A DNA stretch of 64,000 nt from Alligator mississippiensis (GCF_030867095.1 NC_081824.1:236866719-236930718); one strand, 5' to 3'; numbered from the stretch's first letter, positions 9,693 to 21,029 are shown. The notes: generated from the letters alone by a model not told the origin. Numbers and translations are program-made.

Positions 9693-10334
9693 AGGTAAAT
9701 TAAATCATTTTGAATACCTGCTTTCTTTTCTCTGGGAGGGTGGGGTGGGAATGGATGGACAGGAGAGCCTTCAAAAATATAGTGTAGGACAGGTACTTAT
9801 TGGTCCAAAGGATTTTGTTCTGTTAAGCACTGCAGAGCTTTGTTCTGCCACCCCAAAGAGTGTTTGTGAGACCACCAGGAGGGCTAGGGAAGCAGCAGCA
9901 GTGCCTATACTGGTATTAATCTGCACTCAGCCCTACAGCTCAGTTTTAGCAGATGTAACTGCTATATGATTTTCCCAGGGCCTGGCTGAGACTGGGGTTT
10001 GGAAGAGAGTTAGCTGACTCAGTCTGGATCAGACAGACTGGACACAAGCTGGTTGAAGGATATGTGGAAAAACTAGTAATACTTACCTCAGCATTTGCCT
10101 GGTTCTTTAGGTATCTGCAGTACTTACTCTGCAACAGTGGGTTACATTTTTGGTAAAACACTACAAATTAATTTCTCCCCCTCCCTGAATGCCACTCCAG
10201 TTCTCCTCCTCTGCCCAATCTTCTGCCAATCTTTGGCTCTGCTTTCTGCTCCCAGCCCTATCTGCCACTGCATTGCCTTTACCCCATGATCTAAGGCTGC
10301 CTGTGCCACTGTGCTGCAGGTTGGCTACTTCAGC
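9693..10334. other. Unassigned interval
   Basis: No convincing gene, RNA or repeat terminus seen. Confidence 0.45.
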
Positions 10335-10660
10335 GCTACAGAAATACTGAAAAAAGTGCTTTTACACATGCAATTAATATGAAGCAATAAACACTGAAGC
10401 TTATTGCACCAGAGTTTATTGCTCCCGGGCATGCCATTTAAATGTGTGTCTAGGACTGTATCGTTCCGAGCTGGGTCAGAGTGGCCCCAGCTGGCAGGGG
10501 CTACTCTGACCCAGAGTACAAGTACTACCCTGCTGTGGAGTTTATTAGTTTACTGCTCCCTAACAGGGCCATATGTGTAGACACTGAGACATTTACTGTG
10601 GAGCTAATTAGGCAGCTCCACAGTAAATGTCTCATGTAAATGTGCCCACAGCATTGCAAA
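10335..10660. mobile_element. MITE-like element with perfect hairpin
   Basis: The segment contains TTTATTGCTCCCGGGCATG and related units that recur inverted at 48,780-48,890. Its right part is a hairpin with perfect 20-bp arms (10,586-10,605 and 10,614-10,633) and an 8-nt loop. The outer flanks GGGCCATATGTGTAGACAC and GTAAATGTGCCC are also roughly complementary. The ends resemble those of the MITEs at 32,245 and 48,075. No transposase is encoded. Confidence 0.55.
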
Positions 10661-12595
10661 GTCATATCTGACAAAAATAAGAAGGTTAAAATTGTTCATC
10701 GTAGATGCATCTGTGATATTGGGGGCTGAGTAACATTGCATTGAATATGATGTGTTTAGGACTTGGAAGGTGGTAAAATGCAATGGAACTTCTCTGTGGC
10801 ATGGAGAGCTGAAACAATAGGAGCCATTGCCCAAAACACAGGCTGCATACAAGGCCAGAGCAGAAGATGAGTCATGCAGCCCCAAGGGCTTTCCCTAGGG
10901 CTTCAAGGAAACACATAGGGCTGGGTACTGATAGAGCAGTGTATGAGAGAGAAAGCAACAATGGGAACACCCGTGAAGCAGATGCAGATAGCAGAACAGA
11001 AGCCCCCATCACCCTCCCAAGACAGCCAGAGAAACACTAGCAACATGACCCTCAGAAAATATCGAGAAAGAGTTTTGGGGGCTGACAGCTGGTGAAAAAG
11101 AGCCTTGGAAACATAAGCAAAAAACCTGTGGTTTGAGTCCCACCATGTTCAGGGGAGTAAACACTATTGTATCAAAAGAATACCATTGCTGACACCAACA
11201 TCCAAATACAGACAACCCACAGGATCCTAAATAACATCCAGCCACTAAAATTAAAAAGCGTAACCCAGCATTATTACATTATAAAATGTAGTTTGGTAGA
11301 ATAAATAATTAAATGACATTTAACACATTTCTGAAAAGAATCTGTATTTATGAAAGCTCCAACATATCATCAGAGATATCCATCCCTCGTCATTTTGTAG
11401 CTTACATTTTTTCCAGTTTTGGCTTTATACAATTCAGATCTCAAGAACAGACTAGTGCCAGTTACCAGCTGCTGATTGCTACACATGTGGAAGCCATCAA
11501 ATAAAACTCCTATTAGGAGGACAGATATGAGGTTGCAGTAATAATTTGTGCTAAAGCAACTACACAGTGCATATCATGTTCAGTAAATAAAGCCAGAACA
11601 TTTATGGCTCTGTTATTTTCCATGAGTTATTTTTTTCAAGTGCACAGAAGTGCAATCTTTACTCCAAAGGCTACAGCTGACTGCATCATTGTGGTTAGCT
11701 TCTTATGTAACAATGTTATTTGAAATACACATAGGGATTAACTCTTGAGCATAACATCTCCTTAGTTCCTAGATGAAACATAGACATTTAAATAGGGGAT
11801 GTTTTGGCATATTTGGAAAAGAATTTTGGCTTTTCAGATTTAGGGACTATTCCTGCTGCCATTTAGATTTCTGGTTGCTAAAGATGAGTCCAGAACCCTG
11901 AGTAAAGCACCTGTGATCCCTGTATAGCCAACTATGGGGGGGAGATAGGTACCTCACAATAGGATCCAAAAAATCCATCCCCTGAGCAGGCAGTCTCTGT
12001 AAGCTAGCCAATAGAGGATGTCCTGCCACTGGTTCTGCTTTAGGCAGCCATTGATCAATGTGCAGGAACAGTTCTGTGAACAGGGACAGGGTCTCAGGAC
12101 ACCTTCCTCCCAGACAGTTGCCAACTGTTAGTAAATTTACTGACTGTCAGTAAAAAAAAAAAAGAAAAGAAAAAGCAGGGTGAAAATGGCCAACAGTAAA
12201 GTAAGTAAAAAAAACTTTAGCGCTCAGTAAAAACACTGAGCAGCCACAATTTGATTGAATCTCCAACAGACAGATCACAGCAGCAGCATCTGGTGTCCAA
12301 GTGGGAGTGCAGCACTCTGCAGGGAGTATTCTGTCAATCATGAATAGTTGCTGCTGTGTCCTAAACTGTCTGTACTACCGTTGGGCCACACATAGGTTTT
12401 TTAGGGATCTGTGCTGGGACAGGACAAACAGGTCTGGCAGTGGTAAAGCTGGGTGAGTGGGCTAGGGAGGGGCAACATGGTGAAGGGTGCAGTTAAGGGT
12501 GTCAAGATGTGAAGCTGAGTAGGGGGCCTTTGGCAAAGGAATGGGCAGCACAGGGTATAACCATGGCTGAGTCATGCAGGACTGCCAACCCAAGA
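10661..12595. other. Unassigned interval
   Basis: Nothing convincing except an A-rich patch near 12,150-12,175 beside short TTTACTGAC and GTCAGTAAA inverted units. Confidence 0.45.
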
Positions 12596-13322
12596 AAATG
12601 TTTTTTACCGCACTTATAGGGAAATGATTAGGAAAGCTAATGTGGCGACTGAGTTTAAGTTAGCCAAGAGAGTCAAGGACAATAAGAAGTCCTTCTTTAG
12701 GTATGTAGGGAGCAGAAGGAAAACAAATGGAAGCATGGGGTCCCTGCTTAACACCTCAGGACAGCTGGTAATGGACACTTAGGAAAAAACTGCACTCCTG
12801 AATGCTCACTTTGCTTCAGTATTTCACAGGACCAAGGGGAAAGGCAAGCAAGATAAGCATCACAGGGGGCATGGTGGGAATGATAGCCTTCCCACTGTGG
12901 ATCCTGAGCTGGTGCAAAACCAACTAGAAAAGCTAGACATTTATAAGTCAGCAGGACCAGATGGACTTCACCTGAGAGTGCTGATGGAGCTGGCTGAGGT
13001 AATTGAGGAACCCCTGGCAAAACTTTTTCAGAAATCAGGGCACACAGGGGAGATCCCTGAGAATTGGAAGAGGACCAACAGTGTGCCCATCTTCAAGAAG
13101 GGGAAGAGGGAGGACCTGGGCAACTATAGGCCAATCAGCCTAACATGCATCCCAGGGAAAATCCTGGAAAAACTCATTAAAGAATCTATGTGAGATACGT
13201 TTGTTGAGGGTAAGATTCCAAACAACAGCATGGCTTTGTTGTGGGTAGGTCTTGTCTTACCAATCTCTTCTCCTTCTATGAACAGAAGGTTGACATTATA
13301 TACTTAGACTTTCAAAAGGCTT
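12596..13322 (+). mobile_element. CR1 fragment, reverse transcriptase N-terminal half
   Basis: Translation gives AYREMIRKANVATE-like, KDNKKSFFRYVGSRRK, DIYKSAGPDGLHLRVLMEL and NYRPISLTCIPGKILEK. An open stretch of 98 codons lies at 12,897-13,193; frameshifts and stops break the rest. The element stops abruptly within the YLDFQKAF motif at about 13,322, where an oppositely oriented CR1 begins. It is missing both its 5' part and its 3' UTR. The subfamily differs from the 1-2,976 copy (GEIPENWKRTN instead of GVVPEDWKKAN). Confidence 0.85.
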
Positions 13323-13425
13323 TTCCAGGCTGAAGAGTCCCATGCCTCTCAGCCTGTCTTCATAAGGCCTATTCTCTTGCCCTCTGATCATGTGCATGGC
13401 TCACCTCTGGACTCTCTCAAGCTTC

Positions 13426-13735
13426 TCAACATCCTTCTTGAATTGTGGAGCCCAGAATTGGATGCAGTGCTTCAGCTGCGGCCTCACCAAGGCTGAGTAC
13501 AGCGGGAGGATGACATCCGTGATTTACTTGAGAGCCATCTATGAATGCAAGCCAAACTTTTGTGTGCTTTACCAGCTGCGACGTTGCATTGTGGCTTATG
13601 TTCATCTTGTGGTCAGTCATGACTCCCAAGTCTTTCAACTGTGGTGCTAGCAAGCGTAGCACTCCTGAGCCTATAAGCATGCTGCGGGTTTTTTTCCCCT
13701 GAGGTGTAGTACCTTACATTTATCGGTATTGAATG
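13426..13735 (-). pseudogene. CR1 ORF2, reverse transcriptase C-terminal region
   Basis: After a frameshift near 13,736 the minus strand continues with LKDLGVMTDHKMN and SQLVKHTKVWLAFID, the region downstream of the FADD box. Another frame carries the EYC-type and QFWAPQF blocks. It is badly frameshifted and ends at the junction at 13,322. Confidence 0.75.
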
Positions 13736-15403
13736 TCATCCGGTTTGTATCCTCCCACTACTAAATTTATCCAAGTCAGCCTGGATCACTAGCCTGTTCT
13801 CAGGTGTGGACGCTGTGCCCCAAGGTTTAGTGTCATCGGCGAACTTGGCCAGTGTGCTTCTGACACCAATGTCCACATCATTGATAAAGGTGTTAAAGAG
13901 AACCGGTCCAAGGACTGAGCCTTGGGGGACACCACTGGTCACGGAGTGCCATAAGGATTCGCTACCACTGACTATTACTCTTTGGGTCCATCCTCGGAGC
14001 CAGTTCCCCAGCCATTGGACTGTAGTGTAGCCGAGGCAACAGTTGGCCAATTTTTCCATGAGGCAGTCATAGGACACCAGATCAAAGGCTTTTTTAAAGT
14101 CCAGATATATGATGTCAATCTCTTCTCCCTTGTCCAGGTGATATATCACCTGGTCATAGAAGGAGATGATATTGGTCAGGAAAGACCTACCCGTAACAAA
14201 TCCATGCTGTCTGTCCCTCAGGATGTTGCCATAAACCAGCTTATCAAGAAGGGTCTCTGTGATAATTTTCTCCAGAATCTTACCGGGGATTGAGGTCAAG
14301 ATGATTGGCCTGTAATTCCCGGGATCTACTTTCCACCCTTTCTTGAAGATGGGTACCACATTGGCCTTCTTCCAGTCTTCAGGTACTTTACCTGAGCACC
14401 ACAAATTTTTTAATATTTTTGCCAATGGTTGGGCTATGACACCTGCCAGCTCCTTGAGTACTCTAGGGTGTAATCTGTCAGGACCACCTGACTTGCAAAT
14501 GTCCAGCCTCTCAAGGTGTTCCTTTACTAGATCTACACTGATGCTGGACACAAATACACCCTCACCCTGGCCATCCTGTGTCATGCTAGGCAGGGCAGTC
14601 ACTTTGAGCTGATGAAAGACTGACGTGAAGTACCCATTAAGCAGGTTGTTTTTTTCCTGGATGTCTGTTATCAGCTGTCCCGTATGGTTTAGCAGGGGTC
14701 CAATGTTACCCTTGCTTTTTTTCCAACTCCCTACGTATCTGAAAAAGGACTTTTTATTATCCTTGGTATGTGAAGCCAGATGGAGCTCGGTTGCAGGCTT
14801 GGCTTTCCTGATCCACTTCCTGCAGGTACGGACCAGTGCTGAGTACTCCTCCTTGGTGGTGATTCCAGCTTTCCATCCTTTATAAGTCTCTCTTCTTAGG
14901 TGTAAGAGGTCCTCAAGTTCCCTGCTGAGCCAAGGGGGTTGCTGTGCCCTTTTGCTATCCTTCCTCTGAGATGGGTTGACCATCCCTTGTGCTGTCAGGA
15001 TCACTCCCTTGAGGAGCAACCACTCCTCTTGGACACCTCTTCCTGCCGAGTCACGGTCCCTTAGGGCCTCAACAATGAGCATCCTGAGCTTGTCAAAGTC
15101 AGATTTCCTGAAGTCGAGGACTTCTGCATTGCTGACTGACTTGCCTGCTTTGCAATGGATAGTAAAGGTGGTCAGCTCGTGGTCACTATCACCCAGCTTT
15201 CCATTGATTCTTAGGTCACTGATGAGATCACCCCCTTTGGCCCGTACCAAGTCCAACAACGCTTTACCTCTTGTCAGCCCATAGACGTCTTGAGTCAGGT
15301 AGAGCTTGTCCACACACGTGAGGAAGCTTTGCAACTGATCAGATTTGGCCGAGTGCTCTTCCCATGAGATGTCTGGGTAGTTAAAGTCTCCTGTGACAAC
15401 CAT
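13736..15403 (-). pseudogene. CR1 ORF2, endonuclease C-terminus and reverse transcriptase
   Basis: About 555 open codons. They begin with the endonuclease motif GDFNYPDISWEEHSAKS, include KLGDSDHELT, and then the reverse transcriptase blocks KSGGPDRLHPRVLKEL, NYRPIILTSIPGKILEK, RQHGFVTGRSFLTN, IIYLDFKKAFDLVS, TSGVPQGSVLGPVLFN and the catalytic KFADDTKPWG. It diverges by frameshift just after the FADD box (…LDKF, then out of frame). It is in the same frame as the endonuclease N-terminal piece at 15,557-15,775. At least three in-frame stops separate the two (TAG at 15,557, then TGA and TAA). Confidence 0.9.
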
Positions 15404-15556
15404 GCACCAAGAGCATGCAGCCTCAGCCAGTTCCCTGGTGAATTCCTGGCCCAGCTCTTATTTCTGGTTAGGAGGTTTGTAGCAGACTCCTACTATGGTG
15501 TCCCCTGTGCCATGGTCCCCACGTATTTTAACCCAGAGGGACTCTAGTCATCCTTC

Positions 15557-15800
15557 CTAGGTGCCAGTGTCAATTTGCAGGGATGTGTAGCTGTCCTTGA
15601 CATAGAGAACTACACCCGCACCCCTTTTATCTTCATGATCTCTCTTGTACAGGGTATAGCCATCTATACCTGTGGCCCAGTCATAGGTGGAGTCCCACCA
15701 GGTCTCTGTTATACCTATGAGATCATAGTCATTCTTGTTTAGCAGGAGGACCAGTTTCTCTTGTTTATTCCCCAAGCTCTTGGCATTGATGTAGAGGCAC
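15557..15800 (-). pseudogene. CR1 ORF2, endonuclease N-terminal part
   Basis: Read on minus: SLGNKQEKLVLLLNKNDYD, GITETWWDSTYDW (catalytic Glu), then YVKDSYTSLQ, ending at TAG 15,557. It corresponds to residues 15-100 of the endonuclease in the 1-2,976 copy. The upstream YINAKSL (Asn motif) is present just before 15,775, so the ATG at 15,775 is not the element's start. Confidence 0.85.
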
Positions 15801-15976
15801 GTAAGTGTCTCACTGGGCGCCCTTGCCTTCCCTACAGATAGTTCTAGGGCTAGGGTAGGGGTAGACTCCCTTAAGTGCCTTAACCTGCTGGATTTCCAAG
15901 GGTTGCACAGTAGGCTTGCAGTGGCAGTAAGCCCCGCAAGCCCCAGCGGGCTTAGTTTAAAGCCCGGTCGAGCAGG

Positions 15977-16672
15977 TCAGCCAGTCTGACTGAGAAGAGC
16001 CTCCTCCCCAAGCACAGTGAGGTGGAGGCTTTCTCTTTCCAGCAGACCACTGCCTCTCTCACCAAAGAGCGGACTGTGATCGTGGAAGCCAAAGCCTTCA
16101 CAATGATACCAGCACCGCAGTCTTTGGTTGACTACCTTGATCCTCCTCTCCCTCCTCAGCCCATAGCCCAAAACTGTCAGGATTGAGAAAAACACCACCT
16201 GTGCCCCCAACCCCTTAAGCCCCACTCCCAATGCCCTGTAGCACTTCATGAGCCGGCTGGGATTGCTCCGAGCCGTGTCATTTGTGTCCTCACGGATAAG
16301 GAATATAAGGTAGTGGTCGGTGGGCCGGATGAGTTTAGGGATCCTCTCAGCCACGTCCCGGATATGAGCTCCTGGGAAGCAGCAGACCTCCTGGGCTAAG
16401 GGGTCAGGGCAGCAGATCGCACTAGTTCCCCTCAGAAGGGAGTCTCCCATGATGACCACTCTATGAGTGGCCTTAGGGAGAGCAAGGATGGTAGCTGTGG
16501 GTGAGCCTGCATTGCCAGCAGGAGCTGGCAGCTTTGCAGACTCTATTGGGGCTGCAAGAGGTTTGTACCTGTTGCAAAGCTCCAGAGGGGCAGGGACCTC
16601 GGTGCAGCAGGCCTTGCGGCCATTGACTACCTTGGTCCAACCCCCTGGCCAGACAGTATGGGAGATCCTCAA
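15977..16672 (-). pseudogene. CR1 ORF1, SGNH/GDSL esterase domain
   Basis: A 231-codon open frame. VVIMGDSLLRG is the GDSL block with the nucleophile Ser. IREDTNDTA replaces the usual GTND block, and ESLHLTVLGE replaces the usual D-x-x-H block, so the catalytic Asp is Glu here and the Gly of GTND is lost. CR1 ORF1 proteins carry an esterase of this kind that binds nucleic acid or lipid; its role in retrotransposition is not settled. ORF1 precedes ORF2 with a spacer of about 180 bp, as in full CR1. A frameshift or short gap separates it from the N-terminal piece at 16,758. Confidence 0.8.
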
Positions 16673-16757
16673 GTCCTCCCTTGTCCTGGAAGGTGACCTT
16701 GGTCTACCCTCCGCCTCCAGGGGGTGAAGGGCCTGGCAGCAGGAGTCTATCCCCTGC

Positions 16758-17048
16758 TTACCATCCCTGATGGCACGCAGTATCTGGACTATGGCCTGGA
16801 GCTTCTCTATCTGACTTTTCTACCAGAGACTCCAAAGTGGAGCAAACCTTGCAAGGGGAGGTGGCCATGCTCCTGGTCCCATTTGCCTGGAAACATGCCA
16901 GGCAGCCCCCACAGCCGAGAGCCAGAGGCTCCGTCTGTGTAGAGCCCAGAACCGTGGGTTTCATCTGGGTGGAGGCCTCTGAGGTGCCAGAGGGGGAGGC
17001 CGCAGACTCTGAGGGGACTCTCGGGGTGCAGCATATGCCCATCCACAT
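16758..17048 (-). pseudogene. CR1 ORF1, Cys-rich N-terminal region
   Basis: Read on minus: LGCGGCLACFQANGT and SPCKVCSTLESLVEK, a C-x2-C ... C-x2-C arrangement followed by a short predicted coiled coil, as in CR1 ORF1 N-termini. The frame is lost after HQGW and resumes for the esterase domain at 16,672. It lies next to the GC-rich 5' region. Confidence 0.7.
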
Positions 17049-17309
17049 TGTGCCACTGGGAGTCTGGCTACTGATGGGACTACCTACCCTAGGGGCTTAC
17101 TGGCAGAGCCTTGGGCCCCCTGTTCACCCTCCTGTGCAAACTCCAACACTAACTTGTGCAATGGGCCCAGAAGCGCACCTGTTTGTGCGTCCTGTTTGCG
17201 AGGCTCTGGTCATGTGGCTCCCTGGGGGCCTGGGCCAAGTAGTAGCCAGGGCGAGGCAAGACCCTCCTTGGCTCCTCTCAGCTGCCTTCCCACAGCTGAG
17301 CTACACTAG

Positions 17310-18251
17310 TCACCTCCCACCATGAGCCCCGCTTATCTCTGGCTGCGCTGGGGGTGGTGGGGTGCTCCGCGTCTGCTGGGGGGTACTAGGGGGCTTCATG
17401 GTGCAGGGGCATGACAGGCTTGCACCCGTGCATCTCACTCCACTCCCAGAGCCTAACTGGTAATCAGCTATGGCCTGGAGGATCACCAAGGCAAATCCCT
17501 TCCTGTTGGTGAATGACTGGCTCCCCTGGGATGGGGATAGGACCAGGATGTGTGTGCTGTCCAGTGCACCCACGCAGTTAGGGAACCCCATGGCCTTGAA
17601 GCTTTCCACAGCTTCCCTGGGGTTCACCACAATGTTATGCAGTAGCTGGCATACCTCATGTATTGCCATCCTGGCCATGCAGGGAGCCAAGCTGAATTGG
17701 TTCTCAATGAAGTGGAGGCTGGTGGGGGTGGCCAGTTTCATGATGGCCATGGCCACCCTCTTTTCTGGTGTGATGGGGTGACACATGACAGTGTCCTGGC
17801 ACTCAATGTGCAGTGACAGCAGTAAGACTACATTCACAAATGTGTCCCTGCTCATGTGGAAGCTCTCAAGCCACTGTTGATCATCCCAAGTTGACAGTAC
17901 AATGTGCTCCCACCAGTCAGAGCTCTTCGCATGAGCCCAGACCTTGCAATTGTTGCTTTGTAGGTTGATCCACAGAACCCTGTCAGCCTCAAGATTCACA
18001 GCTTCCTCTCAGTTCTCTGACTCCAGCTTATGGTCCATTGATTGGTACAGCAAGGCCTGAGAAGCTGCTACCCTGTGTTTGTGCTTTTGTAGAAGGTCCA
18101 TCATAGCCTGCATTGGGTTCAGGAGCAGTAGCTCTGCATTATTGAGTGCCTCCATTCGGCAGTTGGACACCTCCAGAGTGTCCAACAGCATTTGGTTCTC
18201 CTTGCAGATTCCATCAGGATTCATCAAAGACATGTTGTTATGCAGACACAA
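17310..18251 (-). pseudogene. PIF/Harbinger (HARBI1-like) transposase, truncated
   Basis: Two pieces in one frame, 18,251-18,009 and 17,999-17,310, separated by one in-frame TGA at 18,009-18,011. The helical N-terminal part is followed by FHMSRDTFVNVV, ITPEKRVAMAIMKLA, VCQLLHNIVV, and the DDE-fold block FPNCVGALDSTHI, which holds the first catalytic Asp. NRKGFALVILQAIADYQ follows. After ADYQ (about 17,460) the sequence stops resembling the family; the second Asp and the final acidic residue are absent. Loss of the C-terminal half coincides with the 5' end of the minus-strand CR1, which probably replaced it. In this superfamily the transposase works with a Myb/SANT-like partner; one lies divergently at 19,441. 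Confidence 0.82.
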
Positions 18252-19440
18252 CAGTTACTTTTTCACTCAGAGCACCACCTGCTTGTGCTAAAGGGGTTGA
18301 ATAGGTAGGGCTGTTGAATAGGGTAATTAGCATTATAGCAGCCCTGCTGTTTACATTTCAATTCCTACACACCTCAGGTTCCTGTAACTGCCCCTCCTCT
18401 AAAACCCTGGGGTGTTCAATGACCTCAGAAACCTGTGATCTGTGACCAGGGCTGCAGATAACAGTGCTTAGCAGAACAATAAATAAACCCTCCACAAAGT
18501 ATGAACCCAGCAAACAATCCTAACCCAATAGAAGCCAGGGAAGAAATATAGGTGTGAGGTCCCCATAGTTTATGAATAGGTTCCATTAGCACAAGAGCTA
18601 TGCCAGACATCAAGGCACCAGAACCACCAAGTAATATTGCAGTCACAAATGTCTGAAATCTCCCTACACCCGGCTTTCGATAACGTGCTCAGCGGAAAAC
18701 AGATAGGTGCTGAGCAGAACACTGAAATGGCCAAGTCCCAAATTAAGGGTTGTTGAATAGGGACATTAACATTAACAACATTAACAACCCTGCTCTTTAT
18801 ATTTCAGTTCCTACACACCCCAGATTCCTGTAACAGCCCCTCCTCTAAAAACTTGGGGTTTTAGGTTTTTTGGGGATTACCCCTGAAATGTGTCAAGTGC
18901 TCAGCAGAAAAAAGGCAAGCAGTGAGCAGAAGCCTGAATGGATGAACCCTAAATTCTCTCCCTACCACAAGCCAAACGGACCCCTAGAAGCACAACTGAG
19001 CAACTGATAGTTTGGACAGTGTTGCTGGGGGGTGGGGGCGGAGAGGGAGGAGAGGGTGTGTGCTTAAAGGGACAGCTGCAGTACCTTCAAGCTGCATCAC
19101 AAGCTGCCAGGCAAAGAATTTTGGGTGTGTGCAGCAGTGAGCCATTAACAACTATCCTTCTGGATAATAGGGCATCTGGGGAACAGTTTGGGGCAGCCTA
19201 TGGATGTCATAGGTGTTCTGTTAGGAAAGGTCACACAAGCAGATTTCCGTGAGAGCCGGTATTGAGACACACTTCACACCTGCATAGTTATGCATATGTG
19301 CTAACTCAGATCTGCATGTAAAGGCTCCATACACATGCCTACATAACTGCTCTCAGCTGGGGGCAGAAAGCATTTTGGGACTCTGGTGAGCATAGTGACC
19401 TTTCTTTCAGTGACTCTTTTTGGCCCTGAAAATATATACA
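18252..19440. other. Harbinger intergenic region with direct repeats
   Basis: The interval between the divergent transposase and Myb-like pseudogenes. It contains a direct repeat pair at 18,293-18,421 and 18,744-18,866 (TTGAATAGGG, TTCCTACACACC, CCCCTCCTCTAAAA in both). GTGCTCAGCAGAA-type units recur near 18,460, 18,690 and 18,897. Repeats near transposase genes can be binding sites for the Myb-like partner; that role here is an inference. Confidence 0.5.
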
Positions 19441-20160
19441 ATGGAGGCGCCGAAGAACATGCCACATGTGCTGGGTTTGGAGCAGCAGCTAGATACATCC
19501 CTAAGCTGTTGCGCCAACTAGGCCCGAGAAAAACTGGCAGATTTGATTGATATTTGGGGGAACAAAAAGTTCTGGCACAGATGGAAAATTGATTAAATAA
19601 ACCAGTCTATGCAGCCATTACCCAGGAAATGAAGGTGCGCAGCCACACTCAGGACTGGGCACAGTGCTGCAGCAAGATGAAGGCCCTTTCCATCGGGTCA
19701 AGGACAAAAATTCTTGTTCGGGCCTAGGACACACAATAGCCCCATTCTATGAGCAGCTGTCCTGCATTCTCATGAAGGACACAGGTGATGCTTGCCTCCG
19801 ATCCTTTGGAATGACAGGGGTACAGGAGGCCACAGCATCACCTAGCTTGCAGGAGTTCACAGATTGCCCTGCCACTGCAGCAGACAGTACAATATGCACT
19901 GCACTGCCTTCAGGCAACCAGTCAGAGGCAGAAAGTGAGTGCTTGCAGCAGCTGGAGGATGGGGACAGCAGAGACAAGGTTGTCTTAACCATGACCCAAC
20001 TCTTCCTGATGCCTTAGCCACAAAACCCAGAGGAGGAGGATGCATTGGATTCCATGATAGTACTGTCCCCAGAATTGTGGGATATGCCAGAAATTCCAGA
20101 GACTCAAAAATTAGTGTCGGTCCTGGAGATGCCCAAGGATCTATGCCTAGAGACTGGTAA
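19441..20160 (+). pseudogene. Myb/SANT-like DNA-binding protein of Harbinger type
   Basis: A start ATG at 19,441 follows AAATATATACA. The first frame opens MEAPKNMPHVLG, hits TAG, then reads REKLADLIDIWG. A one-base loss near 19,553 moves it to EQKVLAQMEN, KPVYAAITQEMKVR, TQDWAQCCSKMKAL. This is the Myb/SANT-like trihelix pattern (LIDIWG ... VYxxIAxxM ... QCxxKxKxL). A further frame gives FYEQLSCILMKDTGDA, the usual block after the trihelix. The protein would bind element ends and help bring the transposase to DNA. It lies divergent to the transposase, as in PIF/Harbinger elements. The C-terminal part is probably at 22,536-23,052, beyond the inserted LTR. Confidence 0.72.
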
Positions 20161-20268
20161 GTTACAGGTGTAACCCGGGCGGTACTCCAAGAGATACCCC
20201 CTCCCCAATTGAAGGGATCAAAGCAGGTACACAAGCACTGTGGGAGGTGTAGGGACTCTCCTCCCCCT

Positions 20269-21029
20269 TGTCATGACCCAAAGGTCTGATTTTTTTTTGT
20301 GTGTGCTTCGGCACTAAGAATTATCCCCGTGGGTATACAACTTCGTTGCACGGAGGAGTTCTGCTGCGCAGAGAACCCGCGTGCAGGGAAGTGTTCCTGC
20401 CACTTTGCAGAGATCTTTGCAGGGTGCATTTCCTTTGCAACACAGAAATGCACGGTGCAAAGGTTTCCCGCTCGTCGTATGCAAATTCGTGCCCCGCAAT
20501 TGACTAGTTCTAAATTATTCACACGTGGCGGCTAGTGATTGGCCTGCTAGCCGTATAAGAGGCTTGAGCAGTTTCCGCCCAAGCCGAAGAGGACTCCGCA
20601 TCCATCTCGTGGGGACTCTGGGTGTGCGCGGCAGGGTAATAGAAACCCTGTGTGTCGCTCAGAGGAGTTTGGCGGCCTGATCCACCGCCCACCTCTTCCC
20701 GTCTTCAAACGGAGCCTACTATAAGACGTAACGACGAGTTTAATGCGCGCTTGTCCTGGACATCCGGAGTTTGTCGTGTTCTGTCTGTGTGGAGCCTCGC
20801 AACCTCCATGTGTGTTCGTGTTTTTTGTTGTAACCACAACTCAAGCAAGTTCTCAGCCTACACCACGACCATCTCGGTGTAAGTAAAACAATCTTAAAAT
20901 CAACTGTTACGTGTCTGTGCCTAATTCTAGCTCGGCGCCTGCCCTCTCCGACCCGGCCTGCCCGGGCTGCTGGCCACAGTCCGCGTGCAGAGTGACGTAA
21001 GTGACCCGGGGTCAGACCCGGCGTGCACA
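20269..21029 (+). mobile_element. Solo LTR, family Y, copy 1
   Basis: A 761-bp LTR from TGTCATGACCC to GGCGTGCACA, flanked by an exact 5-bp duplication CCCCT (20,264-20,268 and 21,030-21,034). Promoter elements are in order: CACGTG E-box at 20,522-20,527, inverted CCAAT (ATTGG) at 20,538-20,542, TATA-like GTATAAGA at 20,553-20,560. A second copy on minus at 34,543-35,199 shares the same elements and both ends. No internal retroviral region is present. It is inserted in decayed repeat sequence between the two parts of the Harbinger Myb-like gene. Confidence 0.9.
20522..20560 (+). promoter_or_regulatory. LTR-Y core promoter
   Basis: E-box CACGTG, inverted CCAAT and a TATA-like GTATAAGA lie within 39 bp. 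The same three elements with near-identical spacing are kept in the other copy (34,972-35,010, minus), which supports functional constraint at the time of spread. Confidence 0.7.

Larger units (their letters stand above)
13320..17310 (-). mobile_element. Near full-length CR1 with ORF1 and ORF2, 3' end missing
   Basis: Read on minus, this CR1 has a GC-rich 5' region (about 17,050-17,310), ORF1 with a Cys-rich N-terminus and SGNH esterase, then ORF2 with endonuclease and reverse transcriptase. It ends within the LFSLEK motif of ORF2 at 13,322, without the rest of ORF2 and the 3' UTR. CR1 copies are normally truncated at the 5' end, so an intact 5' half with a lost 3' end points to later rearrangement rather than incomplete reverse transcription. 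The 5' boundary against the Harbinger transposase is only approximate, between 17,300 and 17,460. Confidence 0.85.
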
